Below are positions 4,955-5,313 of a stretch of 5,313 nt of DNA, piece by piece. The notes beneath the pieces were generated by a model. That model worked only from the letters and a program-made list of their open reading frames with translations, was not told where the DNA came from and made no database searches. The stretch comes from Actinomycetes bacterium (GTDB lineage: Bacteria; Actinomycetota; Acidimicrobiia; Acidimicrobiales; Palsa-688): contig JAJZWW010000248.1 in NCBI GenBank assembly GCA_021846485.1, positions 1 through 5,313 of the forward strand. The letters run 5' to 3'. The position numbers and the translations under genes were made by a program. Within the stretch, counting starts at the first letter, position 1, and each line of letters begins with the position of its first letter.

Positions 4955-4992
4955 GGCCCGGCTCCACGCCCCGGACCGCCCCGACCCGGGCC
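4955..4992 (-). terminator. Inverted repeat downstream of the methyltransferase gene
   Basis: GGCCCGG (4955-4961) and CCGGGCC (4986-4992) can pair around a 24-nt loop just past the end of the minus-strand gene. The palindrome CCTGATCAGG (4991-5000) overlaps its stop codon. Weak evidence for a terminator in such GC-rich sequence. Confidence 0.25.
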
Positions 4993-4995
4993 TGA

Positions 4996-5313
4996 TCAGG
5001 CGACCGGCCTGGTGAAGCGAGTGACGCACTCCACGTGGGGCGTGTGGGGGAAGGCGTCGAGGATCGTCAGCTCCTCCAGCGCCCAGCCCCCGGCGCCGAG
5101 CAGGGCGGCGTCACGGCCGAGCGAGGCCGGGTCGCAGCTCACCAGCACGAGCACGCCCGCCCCGGTCCCGTCCACCGCGACCACCCCGGGACGGCCGAGG
5201 CCGGGCCGGGCAGGGTCGGCGACCACCGCCTCGGCCGGCTCCGGCCGCCACGCCCCGACCTCGCAGCGCACCACCCGGGCGCCGAGGTCGGCGAGGTTGG
5301 CCCGGGCGTCGGC
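4996..5313 (-). CDS. TrmA/RlmD-type RNA (uracil-5-)-methyltransferase, C-terminal part (runs off right edge)
   Basis: The last 105 residues of an S-adenosylmethionine-dependent enzyme that makes 5-methyluridine in tRNA or 23S rRNA. The visible part is the end of the Rossmann-type catalytic domain. 'ADARANLADLGARVV' (1-15) is the adenosyl-methionine-site segment (family form 'A...Na...g'). 'VVADPARPGLG' (30-40) is motif IV, usually DPPR.G, here with Ala for the second Pro. 'LVSCDPASLGRD' (57-68) carries the nucleophilic Cys at 60. 'DAFPHTPHVECV' (86-97) carries the catalytic-base Glu at 95. The frame is open to base 5313, so the start, any TRAM domain and any iron-sulfur cysteines lie outside. 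Without them tRNA-type (TrmA) and rRNA-type (RlmD, RlmC) enzymes cannot be told apart. It converges on the secreted-protein gene across the 507-bp gap. Confidence 0.88.
   Translation of the reverse strand, partial: ADARANLADLGARVVRCEVGAWRPEPAEAVVADPARPGLGRPGVVAVDGTGAGVLVLVSCDPASLGRDAALLGAGGWALEELTILDAFPHTPHVECVTRFTRPVA

Larger units (their letters stand above)
4489..4995. other. 507-bp region between convergent genes
   Basis: No gene is recognised with confidence here. From left to right it holds a GC hairpin, palindromic element A, palindromic element B sharing sequence with A, a 10-bp tandem repeat, a plus-strand stretch with coding-type base pattern, and a GC-rich inverted repeat next to the end of the methyltransferase gene. 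The palindromic part (about 4560-4770) is visibly richer in A/T than the flanking genes. Confidence 0.7.

Overview
This is a very GC-rich window with strong G/C preference at third codon positions. It reads as the chromosome of an actinobacterium. The best single marker is a mycothiol S-conjugate amidase (Mca), because mycothiol is confined to Actinomycetota. The secreted protein built of G-Y-W/L...GNVYNF...YGS repeats is of a kind I associate with Acidimicrobiia-like lineages, so that class is my best guess, but it is inference.

Left two thirds, minus strand (3139 down to 1): five genes run in one direction with small gaps. In transcription order they are mca, a small SCP2-like protein overlapping it by 8 nt, an ECF sigma factor of SigK type, a membrane anti-sigma factor of RskA type 7 nt further on, and the 5' end of murF, which leaves the window at base 1. 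The layout suggests one transcription unit that joins thiol detoxification, a sigma/anti-sigma switch and a cell-wall enzyme, perhaps with internal promoters.

Middle: a divergent promoter region at 3140-3282. On the minus side there is a -10-like hexamer exactly 6 nt before the GTG of mca, suggesting a leaderless transcript. On the plus side GGGAAC-N17-CGTC has the classic form of an ECF promoter. It precedes a secreted protein made of a signal peptide, five propeller-type repeats and a C-terminal DUF4232-like domain with four cysteines. The simplest reading is that the ECF factor encoded next door may drive this secreted protein. Two tandem copies of a 'GAGGAG-N6-GTG' module give it two equally good start sites.

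Right part: 4489-4995 lies between convergent genes and has no confidently recognised gene. It holds a GC hairpin just after the secreted-protein gene, two large adjacent palindromic elements (centres near 4629 and 4722) that share a stretch of sequence, a 10-bp tandem repeat, and a short plus-strand stretch (about 4798-4938) with a strong coding-type base pattern but no recognisable product. From 4996 to the right edge, minus strand, is the C-terminal part of a TrmA/RlmD-type RNA 5-methyluridine methyltransferase with its catalytic Cys and Glu.
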